A program made the translations under genes and the position numbers. This document shows positions 52,137-61,553 of a DNA stretch of 64,000 nt, in pieces. The stretch comes from Flaviflexus ciconiae (lineage in GTDB: Bacteria; Actinomycetota; Actinomycetes; Actinomycetales; Actinomycetaceae). The stretch lies in assembly GCF_003971195.1 (NCBI RefSeq), contig NZ_CP034593.1, positions 1,302,001 through 1,366,000 of the forward strand, given 5' to 3'. Under the pieces are notes generated by a model that saw only the letters and a program-made list of their open reading frames with translations, was not told the DNA's origin and did no database searches. How positions within the stretch are numbered: the stretch's first letter is position 1; each line of letters starts with the position of its first letter.

Positions 52137-53221
52137 ACCGCAACCCTAATCCACCGGTCGGCAATGGATCGTGCCAGACCAATCGATTGGAGGAAAGACA
52201 GGGATGTCGCAGTCTCGTGAGCTGACAGTCCCGCTTCTCTGGCAATACCGGTGAGTGACCCAACCACGCGGGGCGTCAGAGCATTCCAGACACGTCGGTC
52301 CCGTTCCCCCAGCCTGTCGTACACTGTCTCCGCCACGCGAGGAAGGGTATCGGGCCCGATGGTACCGAGGAGCTCCCTGACATCCTGTGCGCCGGTGACG
52401 CAGATCCCGAAGTCCCGCAGCAACTGATTCGTGCCAGCACTTGCCGCTGAGGTAATGGGTCCCGGTACCGCGGCGACATCACGGCCGATCTCCGCCGCGT
52501 GGCGAGCGGTCGATAGGGCACCCGAACGTACGCCCGCTTCCACCACGACCGTGACCTGACCGAGCGCGGCGATGAGCCGGTTGCGGGACAAGAACCGGTG
52601 CCGAGCGGGAGTAGCCCCCGGGGGCATCTCAGACACGACCGCTCCACCGGAGACGACGATCGCTTCGATGAGCTCCCTGTGGGCGGCAGGATAGACCCGA
52701 TCGATGCCTCCTGCGAGCACAACAACTGTCCGACCGTGCCGGGCCAGGGTGGCCCGGTGAACGGCCGCATCAATGCCGAAGGCGCCTCCGGAAACCAGGA
52801 CGTGAGTTGCTGCCAAATCCCCCGCCATCTCACTCGCCACGGACTGACCATAGGACGTTGCGGCTCGCGCCCCGACGATTGAGACCGACGGCCACGAGAG
52901 GATCGAGGCTCGCCCTCTCATCCACAGCCCGATCGGCTGCAGAGTACCCAGATCCGCCAGGCTCTTCGGCCAGTCTTCATCGTCCGGAATGAGGAACCGT
53001 AGATTCCTATCGAATCGGCCGGCAAGAACGTCTTCATCCAGGCCCTCCAGGCGCAGTTTCCACCGCGCAGCGTGCGTAGCAAGGTCACCGTCCAGACCGC
53101 CACTGCGGAGTAGCTCGAGTGCTTCTAGCGCACTGCCGTCGAGATGACCCGCGGGGTCGCCGGGTTCTACCAGGTGGCTCCAGACCGCCCGTGCGGCCCG
53201 CTCTCCTGTCATTGTCTGCAT
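52133..53221 (-). CDS. dprA: DNA-processing protein DprA
   Basis: 362 residues. DprA loads RecA on incoming single-stranded DNA during transformation. The Rossmann core is clear: SVSIVGARAATSYG, VLVSGGAFGIDAAVHRATL, VVLAGGIDRVYPAAH, SEMPPGATPARHRFLSRNRL and RDVAAVPGP. A winged-helix-like C-terminal domain (about 300-362) follows. In many actinobacteria yraN and comM lie just upstream; here only about 220 bases separate it from the DUF2469 gene and neither is present. Confidence 0.93.
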   Translation of the reverse strand: MQTMTGERAARAVWSHLVEPGDPAGHLDGSALEALELLRSGGLDGDLATHAARWKLRLEGLDEDVLAGRFDRNLRFLIPDDEDWPKSLADLGTLQPIGLWMRGRASILSWPSVSIVGARAATSYGQSVASEMAGDLAATHVLVSGGAFGIDAAVHRATLARHGRTVVVLAGGIDRVYPAAHRELIEAIVVSGGAVVSEMPPGATPARHRFLSRNRLIAALGQVTVVVEAGVRSGALSTARHAAEIGRDVAAVPGPITSAASAGTNQLLRDFGICVTGAQDVRELLGTIGPDTLPRVAETVYDRLGERDRRVWNALTPRVVGSLTGIAREAGLSAHETATSLSFLQSIGLARSIADRWIRVAV

Positions 53222-53303
53222 TGTCGCCCTTTCTATCCGTCCTTATCTTCGCGAGCGGGCGAATGGGCGTTCTCGTGCAGAAACTCCTTGGCGGAACAAT
53301 GCG

Positions 53304-53331
53304 CCCGGCCCGTCCTTGTGGACGGGCCGGG
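53304..53331 (-). terminator. terminator behind the DUF2469 gene
   Basis: A perfect 12-bp stem (CCCGGCCCGTCC at 53304-53315, with 53320-53331) and a TTGT loop, between DUF2469 and dprA. No T-tail. It separates the lepB-rnhB-DUF2469 group from dprA-xerC. Confidence 0.6.
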
Positions 53332-53439
53332 GCTGATAGCAAGAGTGGCTACGACGGAGTTAGCTGACGCGGGCGGAAATGGGCTTGCAGTTAGGCCCCG
53401 GGGTCAGCGACACCAACCTCGGATACCGCTTCGCCAGGG

Positions 53440-53754
53440 CTACTTGTCGAGCCCGAGGTCCTTTGTGATGTCTGACTTGTTGAGCTCTTCGACGTTGACG
53501 TCCTTGAAGGTGACGATGCGGACGGAGCGGATGAAGCGGGTGGTGCGGTAAATGTCCCACACCCACGCGTCGGTGAGAGCGACGTCAAAGAACACTTCGC
53601 CGTTGTTCGCCGAGCGGATCTTCACGTCAACGTCGTTGGCAAGATAAAACCGCCGCTCGGTCTCAACGACGAAGCGGAACAGACTGAGGACGTCGCGGTA
53701 CTCGCGGTACAGCGCGAGCTCCATGTCGCCTTCGAAGTTCTCCAATTCACTCAT
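53440..53754 (-). CDS. DUF2469 family protein
   Basis: 104 residues, strongly typical of the actinobacterial DUF2469 family: ENFEGDMELALYREYRDVLS, VETERRFYLANDVDVKI and the C-terminal VWDIYRTTRFIRSVRIVTFKD. Its function is unknown. It overlaps the rnhB end by eight bases, matching the conserved lepB-rnhB-DUF2469 order. Confidence 0.93.
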   Translation of the reverse strand: MSELENFEGDMELALYREYRDVLSLFRFVVETERRFYLANDVDVKIRSANNGEVFFDVALTDAWVWDIYRTTRFIRSVRIVTFKDVNVEELNKSDITKDLGLDK

Positions 53755-54403
53755 GTGTTACTCCTGGAAGCTGCCAAGCCGTACGGTGGTGGACGTGTGG
53801 CCCGAGCCGAGAAAGCGCGTCGATGTGGGCTGGCGAGGCATAGCCCTTGTTCGACTTCCAACTATAGCCGTCGGCGCCGTCGAGCCCGACCATGAGCTCG
53901 TCGCGGGCCACTTTGGCAAGGATCGATGCTGCGGCAATGACGGTGCAGGTGAGGTCGCCTTTGACGACGGTGCGGACTTTCGGGGTGTCGAAGCCGGTAA
54001 ACAGATCATTGCCTGTCAGCCAGTCGGCAACGCCGTCGAGAAGGATCAGGTCGGGGACGACCGGTAGCTGGGCAAGGGCCGACATGCCAGCTTCGCGCAG
54101 GCCCGCCATGATCCCTGCCCGGTTGATCGTATCGACGCTTCCGTAGCCCACTGCTCCGGGAGCCCAGTTCGTGATTGTCTCGACGTAGGCTTCCCGCACG
54201 GCGGGGCGCAGTACTTTTGAATCTGCGAGGCCCACTGGCGCTTCGGGTGTCGAGGTGGTGATGGCGACGGCACCGACAGCGACGGGGCCCGCGAGTGCTC
54301 CCCTGCCAACTTCGTCCATGCCGACGATAATGGCGGGCCTACCGAGTTGTTCGGTCAGCTCCGCCAGGACCTGCTGTTCCAGGTCCGGTGTTGCTAATTT
54401 CAT
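53747..54403 (-). CDS. rnhB: ribonuclease HII
   Basis: 218 residues. It removes ribonucleotides from RNA/DNA hybrids. The active-site block GMDEVGRGALAGPV supplies the first Asp and Glu. The other acidic residues lie in ADSKVLRPAVRE and LLDGVADWL. The conserved DLTCTVIAAASILAKVARDE segment is also present. Its start overlaps the lepB stop by four bases (ATGA). Confidence 0.93.
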   Translation of the reverse strand: MKLATPDLEQQVLAELTEQLGRPAIIVGMDEVGRGALAGPVAVGAVAITTSTPEAPVGLADSKVLRPAVREAYVETITNWAPGAVGYGSVDTINRAGIMAGLREAGMSALAQLPVVPDLILLDGVADWLTGNDLFTGFDTPKVRTVVKGDLTCTVIAAASILAKVARDELMVGLDGADGYSWKSNKGYASPAHIDALSRLGPHVHHRTAWQLPGVTHE

Positions 54404-55164
54404 GGCTCGGGAACGTCCTGGAACACGCTCGAGTAGTCGCCGAGACCGCCGAATCTGCTGAGCGGATACATGATGAGAGCGACGCGCCCCTCGATGTTGT
54501 CGACAGGGACGAAGCCGCCACCGGGCGCTCCCATGTGTGCGCGAGAATCTTCCGAGTTCGAACGGTTATCTCCCATGACCCAGACGTGTCCATACGGGAC
54601 GATGACGCGGAACTCCATACCGGACGGAATCGTTCCGGTCTTAATATAGGGCTCTTCGATCGGTTCGCCGTTGACGGTAAGCAACCCTCCGCTGCTACAG
54701 CAGGCAACTTCATCGCCGCCCACGCCGATCACTCGTTTGACGAGGTGCTGGCCCGAATCCTTCGGCAGGAGGCCGATCATTTCACCGATGGTGTAGAGCG
54801 TGTCCATGAATTCGGAACGATCGGGGTCGTCTTCGCTGTCGAGCCAGCCGCCCGGATCGACAAAGACGATGACGTCGCCCCGGTGGATTTCGTCGGCGGA
54901 GTTCGCCAGCTTATTGACAATGATTCGATCCCCGATTTCGAGGGTGTTCGTCATTGAGGAGGACGGGATGTAGAACGCCTGGAAGAAGAACGTCTTGATG
55001 AGAATCGAGATGACAAGGGCGAAAGCGATAACCGCCACCATCTCCGCCAAGTATGACTTCCAGCCGGATTTCTTTGACTGCGCTTCCTGCGCAGAGCCCT
55101 CACCTGCTGGTTTGGGGACGTAGCTGGGTGGCATTTCGTCATCGCGACCATGATCCTCAGCCAT
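54400..55164 (-). CDS. lepB: signal peptidase I
   Basis: 254 residues. It cleaves signal peptides of exported proteins, here including the pilus and nucleotidase precursors. A cytoplasmic N-terminal region is followed by one membrane helix (AVIAFALVISILIKTFF). The catalytic Ser lies in YIPSSSMTNTL and the catalytic Lys in LVKRVIGVGGDEV; the GHVWVMGDNRSNSEDSR box is perfect. It stands between rplS and rnhB as in most actinobacteria. Confidence 0.93.
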   Translation of the reverse strand: MAEDHGRDDEMPPSYVPKPAGEGSAQEAQSKKSGWKSYLAEMVAVIAFALVISILIKTFFFQAFYIPSSSMTNTLEIGDRIIVNKLANSADEIHRGDVIVFVDPGGWLDSEDDPDRSEFMDTLYTIGEMIGLLPKDSGQHLVKRVIGVGGDEVACCSSGGLLTVNGEPIEEPYIKTGTIPSGMEFRVIVPYGHVWVMGDNRSNSEDSRAHMGAPGGGFVPVDNIEGRVALIMYPLSRFGGLGDYSSVFQDVPEP

Positions 55165-55213
55165 TCGTCCTCCTGCCTATCTTCACTCTGTCATCATAGG
55201 GCACATATGAAGA

Positions 55214-55241
55214 CGGCCCGCCGGATAGTCCCGGCGGGCCG
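55214..55241 (-). terminator. rplS terminator
   Basis: An 11-bp stem (CGGCCCGCCGG at 55214-55224, with 55231-55241) and a 6-base loop, 12 bases past the rplS stop, followed on the minus strand by TCTTCATATG. Confidence 0.75.
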
Positions 55242-55252
55242 CATAACGTCTT

Positions 55253-55606
55253 CTAGTTAGCGTCGTTACGCTTCTCACGAATCTTGGCAGCCTTGCCGTG
55301 GCGATCACGCAGGTAGTAGAGCTTGGCGCGGCGAACGCGGCCGCGGGTGATGACTTCAACCGAGTCAACGGTCGGCGCGTGGAGGGGGAAGGTCCTCTCA
55401 ACACCCACACCGAACGACATCTTGCGGACCGTGAAGGTCTGGCGCAGGCCGGTGCCCTGGCGTGCCAGGACAACACCCTGGAAGGCCTGAATACGGGAGC
55501 GGTTACCTTCGATGATGTTGACGTTCACGCGGACGGTATCGCCGGCGCGGAACTCCGGAAGGTCGGACTTAAGCGACTTGTTGTCGACAATGTCGAGGTT
55601 ATGCAT
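55253..55606 (-). CDS. rplS: 50S ribosomal protein L19
   Basis: 117 residues, the normal length. It lies at the subunit interface of the ribosome. Typical blocks are [34 protein letters not shown] and [18 protein letters not shown]. The ATG at 55606 is preceded by AGAAACACC. It has its own terminator downstream and follows trmD by about 145 bases. Confidence 0.97.
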   Translation of the reverse strand: MHNLDIVDNKSLKSDLPEFRAGDTVRVNVNIIEGNRSRIQAFQGVVLARQGTGLRQTFTVRKMSFGVGVERTFPLHAPTVDSVEVITRGRVRRAKLYYLRDRHGKAAKIREKRNDAN

Positions 55607-55750
55607 GGTGTTTCTTCTATTCCCGTCCGTGCGCGCAGGTCACAGTCGATGTTCAGGGCAGCGGAACTGCCGAAGATTAATGGTTTCTCGCCGATGCGCT
55701 TCCCCCTGCGGCAGGATTTGCGCACTGTGTCAGCGAGTGATCAGCGCGTT

Positions 55751-57147
55751 CTAGTATGTCACATCGAGAGTTCGAGCCATAACAATATCCTCGTTATTCT
55801 GCTCACCCACAAGGAAAGAGCGGCTTCCCACCGACTCGAATCCGAGCTTCGTGTAAAGCGCCTGCGCCCGGCTGTTTCCCCTGTTTGTTCCCAGCCACAC
55901 GTAGGGCCTCTCCCACGACCGGGTTGCCGATGCTAATTCCTGCAGTGTCGCCGTCATCAGCAACCCGGCAAGACCCGACCCCCGCCAGGGCCGATCGAGA
56001 TAGAACTTCGACATTTCCACAAGAGGACCGATACGAGGACCGTCCGCCAGCTCAGCATCGACCGGAGCACCTTCATCGGCTCCCGCCGCACCCTCCCCCT
56101 CCGGGACGAGGCACAGCGAATAGGCGATGAGGCAACCATCGTGGTCCCGTACACCAACGAGGACCCACCCTTCGGATGAAATGTAGTTCTGGAACGCCTC
56201 AACCGAAAGATTCTTGGCCATAAAGGCCTGAATATCGGCATCCGACATGCCCTTTGGGCAAGCGTCCGGGAATGTTCGTGCCGCGAGTTCGCTGTAGTCA
56301 CCAGCCGCGTCCATGTTGGTTGGGATCTCCGCAACCGGCTTGAACGGGTGCATGCCGATTTCGGCCTTTTTCGGCCAGTACCAGCCGTGCTGGCCCAGTG
56401 CGGCGCGGTCCCGCCTGTCAAGGTCGGCAGCTTCGAGAGCGGCAATCATGTCGGGGCGCCGCAGTGCGGTCTTGCGGAGTGCTTCGTCCCTCCGCCACCT
56501 GGCGACCCGTCCGTGGTCGCCGGAGGTGAGGATCGCGGGAACCGATTCGCCCCGCCAGTCGAGCGGCCTCGTGTAGCTCGGGTATTCGAGAAGCCCTGCG
56601 CTGCCGTGCGATTCTTCGACGAGAGATTCGGGATTCCCAATAACTCCCGGAACGAGACGAGCAACGGCCTCGACAAGGGCGAGGGCGGCTACCTCTCCCC
56701 CGTTAAGGACGTAGTCTCCGAGGCTGAATTCGAAGACCTCGACTCCCTCCAGTTTCTCGTAGTGGGAAGCCACCCGCGCGTCGATGCCTTCGTAGCGCCC
56801 ACAGGCAATAACGATCTGATCGCAGCGCTCCGCGAGGTCCACGCAGATTTCCTGCGTCAGCGGATATCCGGCAGGCGTTGGGATAGCGAGCACTCTGCGC
56901 GGGGAGTCGGTTCCCAGGTCCGCGTCGAAAGCAGTGTCGAGGGCCTTGCCCCAGATATCGGCACGCATGACCATGCCGGCACCCCGCCAACGGGGGTGTC
57001 ATCAACGGTACGATGTCGGTCCTCGGTCCAGTCCCTCAGGTCGTGAACCTGAATGTCGATAGAGCCCCCTTCGGTTGCCTTACCGACAAGTGAAAGCCGC
57101 AGGGAGTTGAGATAGGAGGGGAAGACGGAGAAGATGTCGAAGCGCAT
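55751..57147 (-). CDS. trmD: tRNA (guanine37-N1)-methyltransferase fused to a GNAT domain; frameshifted as read
   Basis: TrmD methylates G37 of tRNA with SAM and guards the reading frame. The N-terminal part ([20 protein letters not shown]) is in one frame and the rest in another. The break is the CCCC run at 56982-56985: one added base gives the family motif [18 protein letters not shown]. Further blocks are [33 protein letters not shown] and [15 protein letters not shown] [16 protein letters not shown]. After the TrmD end (about residue 250) comes a second domain of about 190 residues with GNAT features ([39 protein letters not shown]). One continuous protein of about 465 residues is expected. 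TrmD is generally essential, so the frameshift is most likely a sequence error. Confidence 0.88.
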
Positions 57148-57149
57148 GG

Positions 57150-57740
57150 TTACTTCGTTTCCTCAGAAGCATGATCCTGAGAATCATCGCTTTTCGAAGA
57201 ACCCGAGACCGTCTCCTCGGAGATCACCATTTCCTCTTCGGAGAACAGGCCGGGAGGCGCGTCGATAATAACGCAGTTGTCCTCAATGTCGATCTCGGTA
57301 ACGATTTCTTTAACAAACGGGACGCGGGTTATGAGACCGTCGGGCTCTTCCACGACGAGGAGGTCCTGGCCCGGCATGATCTCAAGTTCCTTCACCACGC
57401 CAAGCGTGTACCCGTCCGGGTCGAGGGCTTCAAGGCCGACGAGTTCGTGACGGTACCATTCGTCCTCACCGGTTTCTTCCTCTTCGTCGGTCTCCACAAC
57501 GAGCTCGACACCGCGGATAGATTCGGCGGCGGTGCGGTCTTTGATCTCGTCAAAGAGAACGAAGTACGAGTCCTTGTAGGTGCGGTTCTTCGCCACCGTG
57601 AGGGGACCCGCCTCGGGCGGGTCCGTTTCCAGAATCGAACCGACTGCCAGGCGAATTTCCGGACGGTCGGTCCGGACGTCAAGCCGCACTTCACCCTTAA
57701 GGCCGTGGGGCTGACCGATAACTGCTACGCGTAACTGCAC
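57150..57740 (-). CDS. rimM: ribosome maturation factor RimM
   Basis: About 196 residues from GTG 57740 ([20 protein letters not shown]); a TTG five codons earlier is possible. RimM binds S19 and helps mature the 30S head. The N-terminal barrel, the linker [13 protein letters not shown] and the PRC-barrel ([11 protein letters not shown], then [12 protein letters not shown]) are present. The C-terminal tail is acidic and Ser-rich. It lies three bases from the trmD start. Confidence 0.92.
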   Translation of the reverse strand: MQLRVAVIGQPHGLKGEVRLDVRTDRPEIRLAVGSILETDPPEAGPLTVAKNRTYKDSYFVLFDEIKDRTAAESIRGVELVVETDEEEETGEDEWYRHELVGLEALDPDGYTLGVVKELEIMPGQDLLVVEEPDGLITRVPFVKEIVTEIDIEDNCVIIDAPPGLFSEEEMVISEETVSGSSKSDDSQDHASEETK

Positions 57741-57758
57741 TTTCCCAGAGTACAAGAA

Positions 57759-57790
57759 GGTGCCGACACGATAAGAATCGTGCCGGCACC
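57759..57790 (-). terminator. hairpin between khpA and rimM
   Basis: GGTGCCG/CGGCACC outer and CACGAT/ATCGTG inner stems with an AAGA loop and one mismatch. It is followed on the minus strand by TTCTTGT. It may end the rpsP-khpA transcript or attenuate it before rimM-trmD. Confidence 0.65.
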
Positions 57791-57800
57791 CTGAGATGTA

Positions 57801-58040
57801 TTAGGCCTGGTCAGTCTCGACGACGTCTACGCGGACAGAGCCGCGAGCAACGAGCGCCGACATGACGGAACGCAGTGCCCGTGCTGTCCGACCGGAGCGT
57901 CCAATGACGCGTCCGAGATCGTCAGGATTGACTCGGACCTCGAGGGTCTCCCCGCGCCTGCCGCGCTTCGAGTCGACGCGAACATCATCGGGATTATCGA
58001 CAATGCCGCGCACGAGGTGCTCGAGAACATCCGCCAGCAT
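57801..58040 (-). CDS. khpA: KH-domain RNA-binding protein KhpA
   Basis: 79 residues, a single KH domain with the GRVIGRSGRTARALRSVMSA nucleic-acid-binding loop and helix. It binds RNA, probably with a KhpB partner encoded elsewhere. Its ATG overlaps the rpsP stop by one base (TAATG), so the two are coupled, the usual rpsP-khpA arrangement. Confidence 0.92.
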   Translation of the reverse strand: MLADVLEHLVRGIVDNPDDVRVDSKRGRRGETLEVRVNPDDLGRVIGRSGRTARALRSVMSALVARGSVRVDVVETDQA

Positions 58041-58513
58041 TAGGCGTCCTCGGCCGGTGCTTCTGCCTCGGCGTCAGCGCCGGCTTCTTCCGATGCCTCG
58101 GCTACTGCCTCAGCGTCAGCGGCAACCTTGGCCTCGGCCTTGGCGGCACGCTGCTTCTCGGCGTCGTTCTGAACGGCGGCGATAGCGGCCTTGCGCTCTT
58201 CAGCCTTCTCTTCCTCGGTCACGGTCTTGACCTCGAGAACGCCTTCGGCGTTGCCCTTGCCGCGGAACTTCGCCCAGTCGCCGGTGATGTGGAGCTGACG
58301 GCGGACCGCGTCGGACGGCTGAGCGCCGACCGAAAGCCAGTACTGTGCACGCTCGGAGTCGATCTCGATAAGCGAGGGCTCCTGAAGGGGATCGTACTTG
58401 CCGATCTCCTCGATGACTCGACCGTCGCGCTTCTTGCGACTGTCGACGACAACTACACGGTAAAACGGCGCATGGATCTTACCCATGCGCTTCAAACGAA
58501 TCTTAACTGCCAC
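58040..58513 (-). CDS. rpsP: 30S ribosomal protein S16
   Basis: 157 residues from GTG 58513, which gives the normal S16 start [24 protein letters not shown] lies 10 bases upstream, and the longer frame to 58615 has no family match. The core ([34 protein letters not shown]) ends near residue 85. About 70 more residues form an Ala/Glu-rich, probably disordered tail ([16 protein letters not shown]), longer than in most bacteria but like the S2 tail in this genome. Confidence 0.95.
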   Translation of the reverse strand: MAVKIRLKRMGKIHAPFYRVVVVDSRKKRDGRVIEEIGKYDPLQEPSLIEIDSERAQYWLSVGAQPSDAVRRQLHITGDWAKFRGKGNAEGVLEVKTVTEEEKAEERKAAIAAVQNDAEKQRAAKAEAKVAADAEAVAEASEEAGADAEAEAPAEDA

Positions 58514-58681
58514 TTGTGTGGTCACTCCTGGTTCTGAGTTATGGATCGCGGATGTCAGGTGGGGACCCGGACTCCCGGTCTCCGGAACACGGCTATTCCT
58601 GGTGAGAGGGTCCAAGTCAAGCCGGGTACGCCGTCTAATTCTGCCAGAATCAGCCGATCAACCCAAGCGGTAACGAGACAT

Positions 58682-59776
58682 TCACTCCGTGGCATCACTC
58701 ACGAGCCGGCCGCCAAGCACGACGGCATGCGGGGAGTTCAGAAGCTCGGGGTTCGACCGTGGATCATCGGCATAAACAACCACGTCGGCCACGCTTCCTT
58801 CTTCCAAGGCAGAAAGGCCAAGTCGTGCTCGCCCCTCCCAGGAGGCAGCGGCAATGGCAGTGTCCGCGGGAATGCCGGCATCGATACAAGCGATGATCTC
58901 GCTTGGTAGCGTGCCGTAGGAGAGCGTGCTTCCAGCATCGGAGCCCATGAGCAACGAAATACCAGCGTCCGCCATGGCAGCCATGTGCTCCTTGCGGTTC
59001 TCGTACATGTGTCTCATGCGCTTGCCGTACACGGGATACTTCGCGCCAGCCTGATTGGCAATATCGATGAAGGTCTCAACCTGATTGGCCGTTGGGGTTA
59101 CGAGAATGCCGCGCTTTGCGACCTCGATCATCTGATCGGGTGACATGCCCGTGCCGTGCTCGATGTCGTCGACTCCTGCCTCGAGCAGATCATCGATCGT
59201 CTCCGTCGCAAAGGTGTGGACCGCAACCTTGGCACCGGCCTCGTGGGCGGCCTGCACCGCGTCCATGAGGATCTCTCGCGGCCAGAGCGGCTCCAGGTCC
59301 GAGTCTGCGCCCTTGGATCGGTCAATCCAGTCACCAACGAGCTTTACCCAGCCGTCGGCCTTGGCGGCTTCGTCAACGACAACGCCCGGGAGCTCGGCGG
59401 GTTCGATCTCGCGGGCAATCCCCCGCAGGTACCTCATCGGGCGAGCTATGTGGCGCCCGCAGTGGATGATCCTGAGAACGCCGGGTTCCGAATCGATCCA
59501 CGACATGTCACCGGGGGTACCGAGGTCGCGAACATGGGTGACGCCGCTGGCCACCACATCAGCGGCCTGCTGCAGAGCAGTTTCACGGTCGACGAGAATA
59601 TCCGCGCCGAGGCCGATATGGCAGTGCACGTCAAGCAACCCCGGCATGGCGAACCCACGAACTGTGGTTGCCGTCTTCGCTCCCTCGGGCTTCACGTAAG
59701 TGATCGCACCATCGACGATCCAGGCTTCGGGCGCTATTCCACCCCCGTGGATAATCGTTCCAGTCAGGTGGATCAT
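58682..59776 (-). CDS. amidohydrolase family protein (imidazolonepropionase-like)
   Basis: 364 residues. The metal-dependent hydrolase fold shows the first metal motif as LLDVHCHIGLGADI. Later ligands are likely in AKVAVHTFATETI, DDIEHGTGMS and the SLLMGSDAGST Asp. The C-terminal SVADVVVYADDPRSNP returns to the small beta domain. Members hydrolyse cyclic amides, dipeptides or related bonds; the substrate is not clear. It lies between ffh and rpsP, where similar genes are found in other actinobacteria. Confidence 0.88.
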   Translation of the reverse strand: MIHLTGTIIHGGGIAPEAWIVDGAITYVKPEGAKTATTVRGFAMPGLLDVHCHIGLGADILVDRETALQQAADVVASGVTHVRDLGTPGDMSWIDSEPGVLRIIHCGRHIARPMRYLRGIAREIEPAELPGVVVDEAAKADGWVKLVGDWIDRSKGADSDLEPLWPREILMDAVQAAHEAGAKVAVHTFATETIDDLLEAGVDDIEHGTGMSPDQMIEVAKRGILVTPTANQVETFIDIANQAGAKYPVYGKRMRHMYENRKEHMAAMADAGISLLMGSDAGSTLSYGTLPSEIIACIDAGIPADTAIAAASWEGRARLGLSALEEGSVADVVVYADDPRSNPELLNSPHAVVLGGRLVSDATE

Positions 59777-60002
59777 GGCCTACTCCTTTACGCTGTCGCG
59801 ATGTGTGGTCAGTTTTCCAATGCTCTGTCGACGCAGTGTCACTATCTCAGCTCTGAGGCTAAGTGGCCTGTCGGCTGGGAATCCCTACCCGCGGCCCGGG
59901 CGTTAGGACGTCCAGTCTGCCTCGGATCGACACGTTGTACGCCTTCTGCCTCCGGAGCAGACTGTCCTAGGTGCCTACGCTGGAACGACCGCAGGCACGT
60001 CC

Positions 60003-61553
60003 CTATCGGAGGAACTTGGCGAGCTCGTTCAGGTCCGGCGTATCGTCCCCCTGGTTGGAGACGCCGAACGCGGATCCCTTGGGCTGGTTGGCACGCTTCT
60101 GAGCCGCCTCCCGCTCCTGCTGTGCGCGCTTTGCGGGGTTACCGGAGCGGCCCTTCTTGTTGGCCGACTTCCTCTTCTTGGAGGCAGCTGGCTGACGGGC
60201 CTTCGCTCGCTTGCCCATGCCGGGCAGCGATCCCATGCCGGGGGCTCCGCCGCCCGTCTTCGACATGTGCTGCATCATCGTCTTGGCCTTCTCGAACCGG
60301 TCCATGAGGGAGTTCACCTCTTGGACGGTACTTCCGGAGCCCTTGGCGATGCGGAGACGGCGGGAGCCGTTCAGGATCTTGGGGTCGCGACGCTCCTGCG
60401 GGGTCATCGAACGAATGATGGCCTCAACGCGGTCAATCTCGCGCTCGTCGAAGTTCTCGAGCTGGTCACGGAACTGCCCCATGCCGGGCATCATGCCCAG
60501 CATTTTCTTCATGGAGCCCATCTTCCGGACCTGCTGAAGCTGGGCCAGGAAGTCGTTCAGCGTGAACGTTCCCTCCGCCATCTTCTCCGCAAGATCTTCA
60601 GCTTCCTTCTCATCGTAGGCCTTCTGGGCCTGCTCGATCAGGGTGAGAACGTCACCCATGTCGAGGATTCGGGAAGCCATGCGGTCAGCATGGAACCGCT
60701 CAAAGTCTTCAAGCTTCTCGCCGGTGGAGGCAAAGAGGACCGGAACACCGGTCACACCACGGACCGAGAGTGCCGCGCCGCCGCGAGCATCGCCATCGAG
60801 CTTGGACAGCACAACACCGGTGAAGCCAACACCGTCACGGAAGGCGATCGAGGTCTGGACTGCGTCCTGACCAATCATCGCGTCCAGAACAAACAGGGTC
60901 TCGTTCGGGTTGACAGCATCCCGAATGTTCCGGGCCTGCTCCATCATCTCCTCGTCGACACCGAGGCGACCGGCCGTGTCGACGATAACGACGTTGTAGT
61001 GGTTTTGGCGACCGTGCTCAACACCTGAGCGTGCCACCTGAACGGGGTCACCGACACCGTTGCCCGGCTCAGGAGCCCACACGTCCACGCCTGCTCGCTC
61101 GCCCACGATCTGGAGCTGGTTGACGGCGTTGGGGCGCTGCAGGTCGGAGGCTACAAGGAGGACCTTGTTGTCCTGTTCACGCAGCCACAGGCCAAGCTTT
61201 CCAGCGAGCGTGGTCTTACCGGCACCCTGGAGGCCGGCCAGCATGATGACTGTTGGCGGGCGCGAAGCAAAGTTCAGTTCACGAGTGTCGCCGCCAAGGA
61301 CCTCAACGAGTTCGTCGTTGACGATCTTAATGACCTGCTGGGCCGGGTTAAGGGCCTGCGAGGACAGCGCAGAAACAGACTTCTCTCGGACGGACGCGGT
61401 GAATTGGCGGACGACCGGCAGGGCCACGTCGGCTTCAAGAAGGGCACGGCGAATCTCGCGGATCGTCCCGTCGACGTCCGCCTCGGAGAGACGGCCCTTG
61501 CCGCGCAGCTGCTTAAAAGAGCCGGTTATCCGATCAGAAAGTGATGCAAACAC
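60003..61553 (-). CDS. ffh: signal recognition particle protein Ffh
   Basis: 516 residues. With 4.5S RNA it brings nascent membrane proteins to FtsY. The N domain leads into the G domain with GLQGAGKTTLAGKLG, DTAGRLGVDEEMM and LSKLDGDARGGAALS. The Met-rich M domain (FEKAKTMMQHMSKTGGGAPG, MGSLPGMGKRA) binds RNA and signal peptides. The C-terminus is basic and then polar (DDTPDLNELAKFLR). Its receptor FtsY is encoded about 1.6 kb upstream in the same direction. Confidence 0.96.
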   Translation of the reverse strand: MFASLSDRITGSFKQLRGKGRLSEADVDGTIREIRRALLEADVALPVVRQFTASVREKSVSALSSQALNPAQQVIKIVNDELVEVLGGDTRELNFASRPPTVIMLAGLQGAGKTTLAGKLGLWLREQDNKVLLVASDLQRPNAVNQLQIVGERAGVDVWAPEPGNGVGDPVQVARSGVEHGRQNHYNVVIVDTAGRLGVDEEMMEQARNIRDAVNPNETLFVLDAMIGQDAVQTSIAFRDGVGFTGVVLSKLDGDARGGAALSVRGVTGVPVLFASTGEKLEDFERFHADRMASRILDMGDVLTLIEQAQKAYDEKEAEDLAEKMAEGTFTLNDFLAQLQQVRKMGSMKKMLGMMPGMGQFRDQLENFDEREIDRVEAIIRSMTPQERRDPKILNGSRRLRIAKGSGSTVQEVNSLMDRFEKAKTMMQHMSKTGGGAPGMGSLPGMGKRAKARQPAASKKRKSANKKGRSGNPAKRAQQEREAAQKRANQPKGSAFGVSNQGDDTPDLNELAKFLR

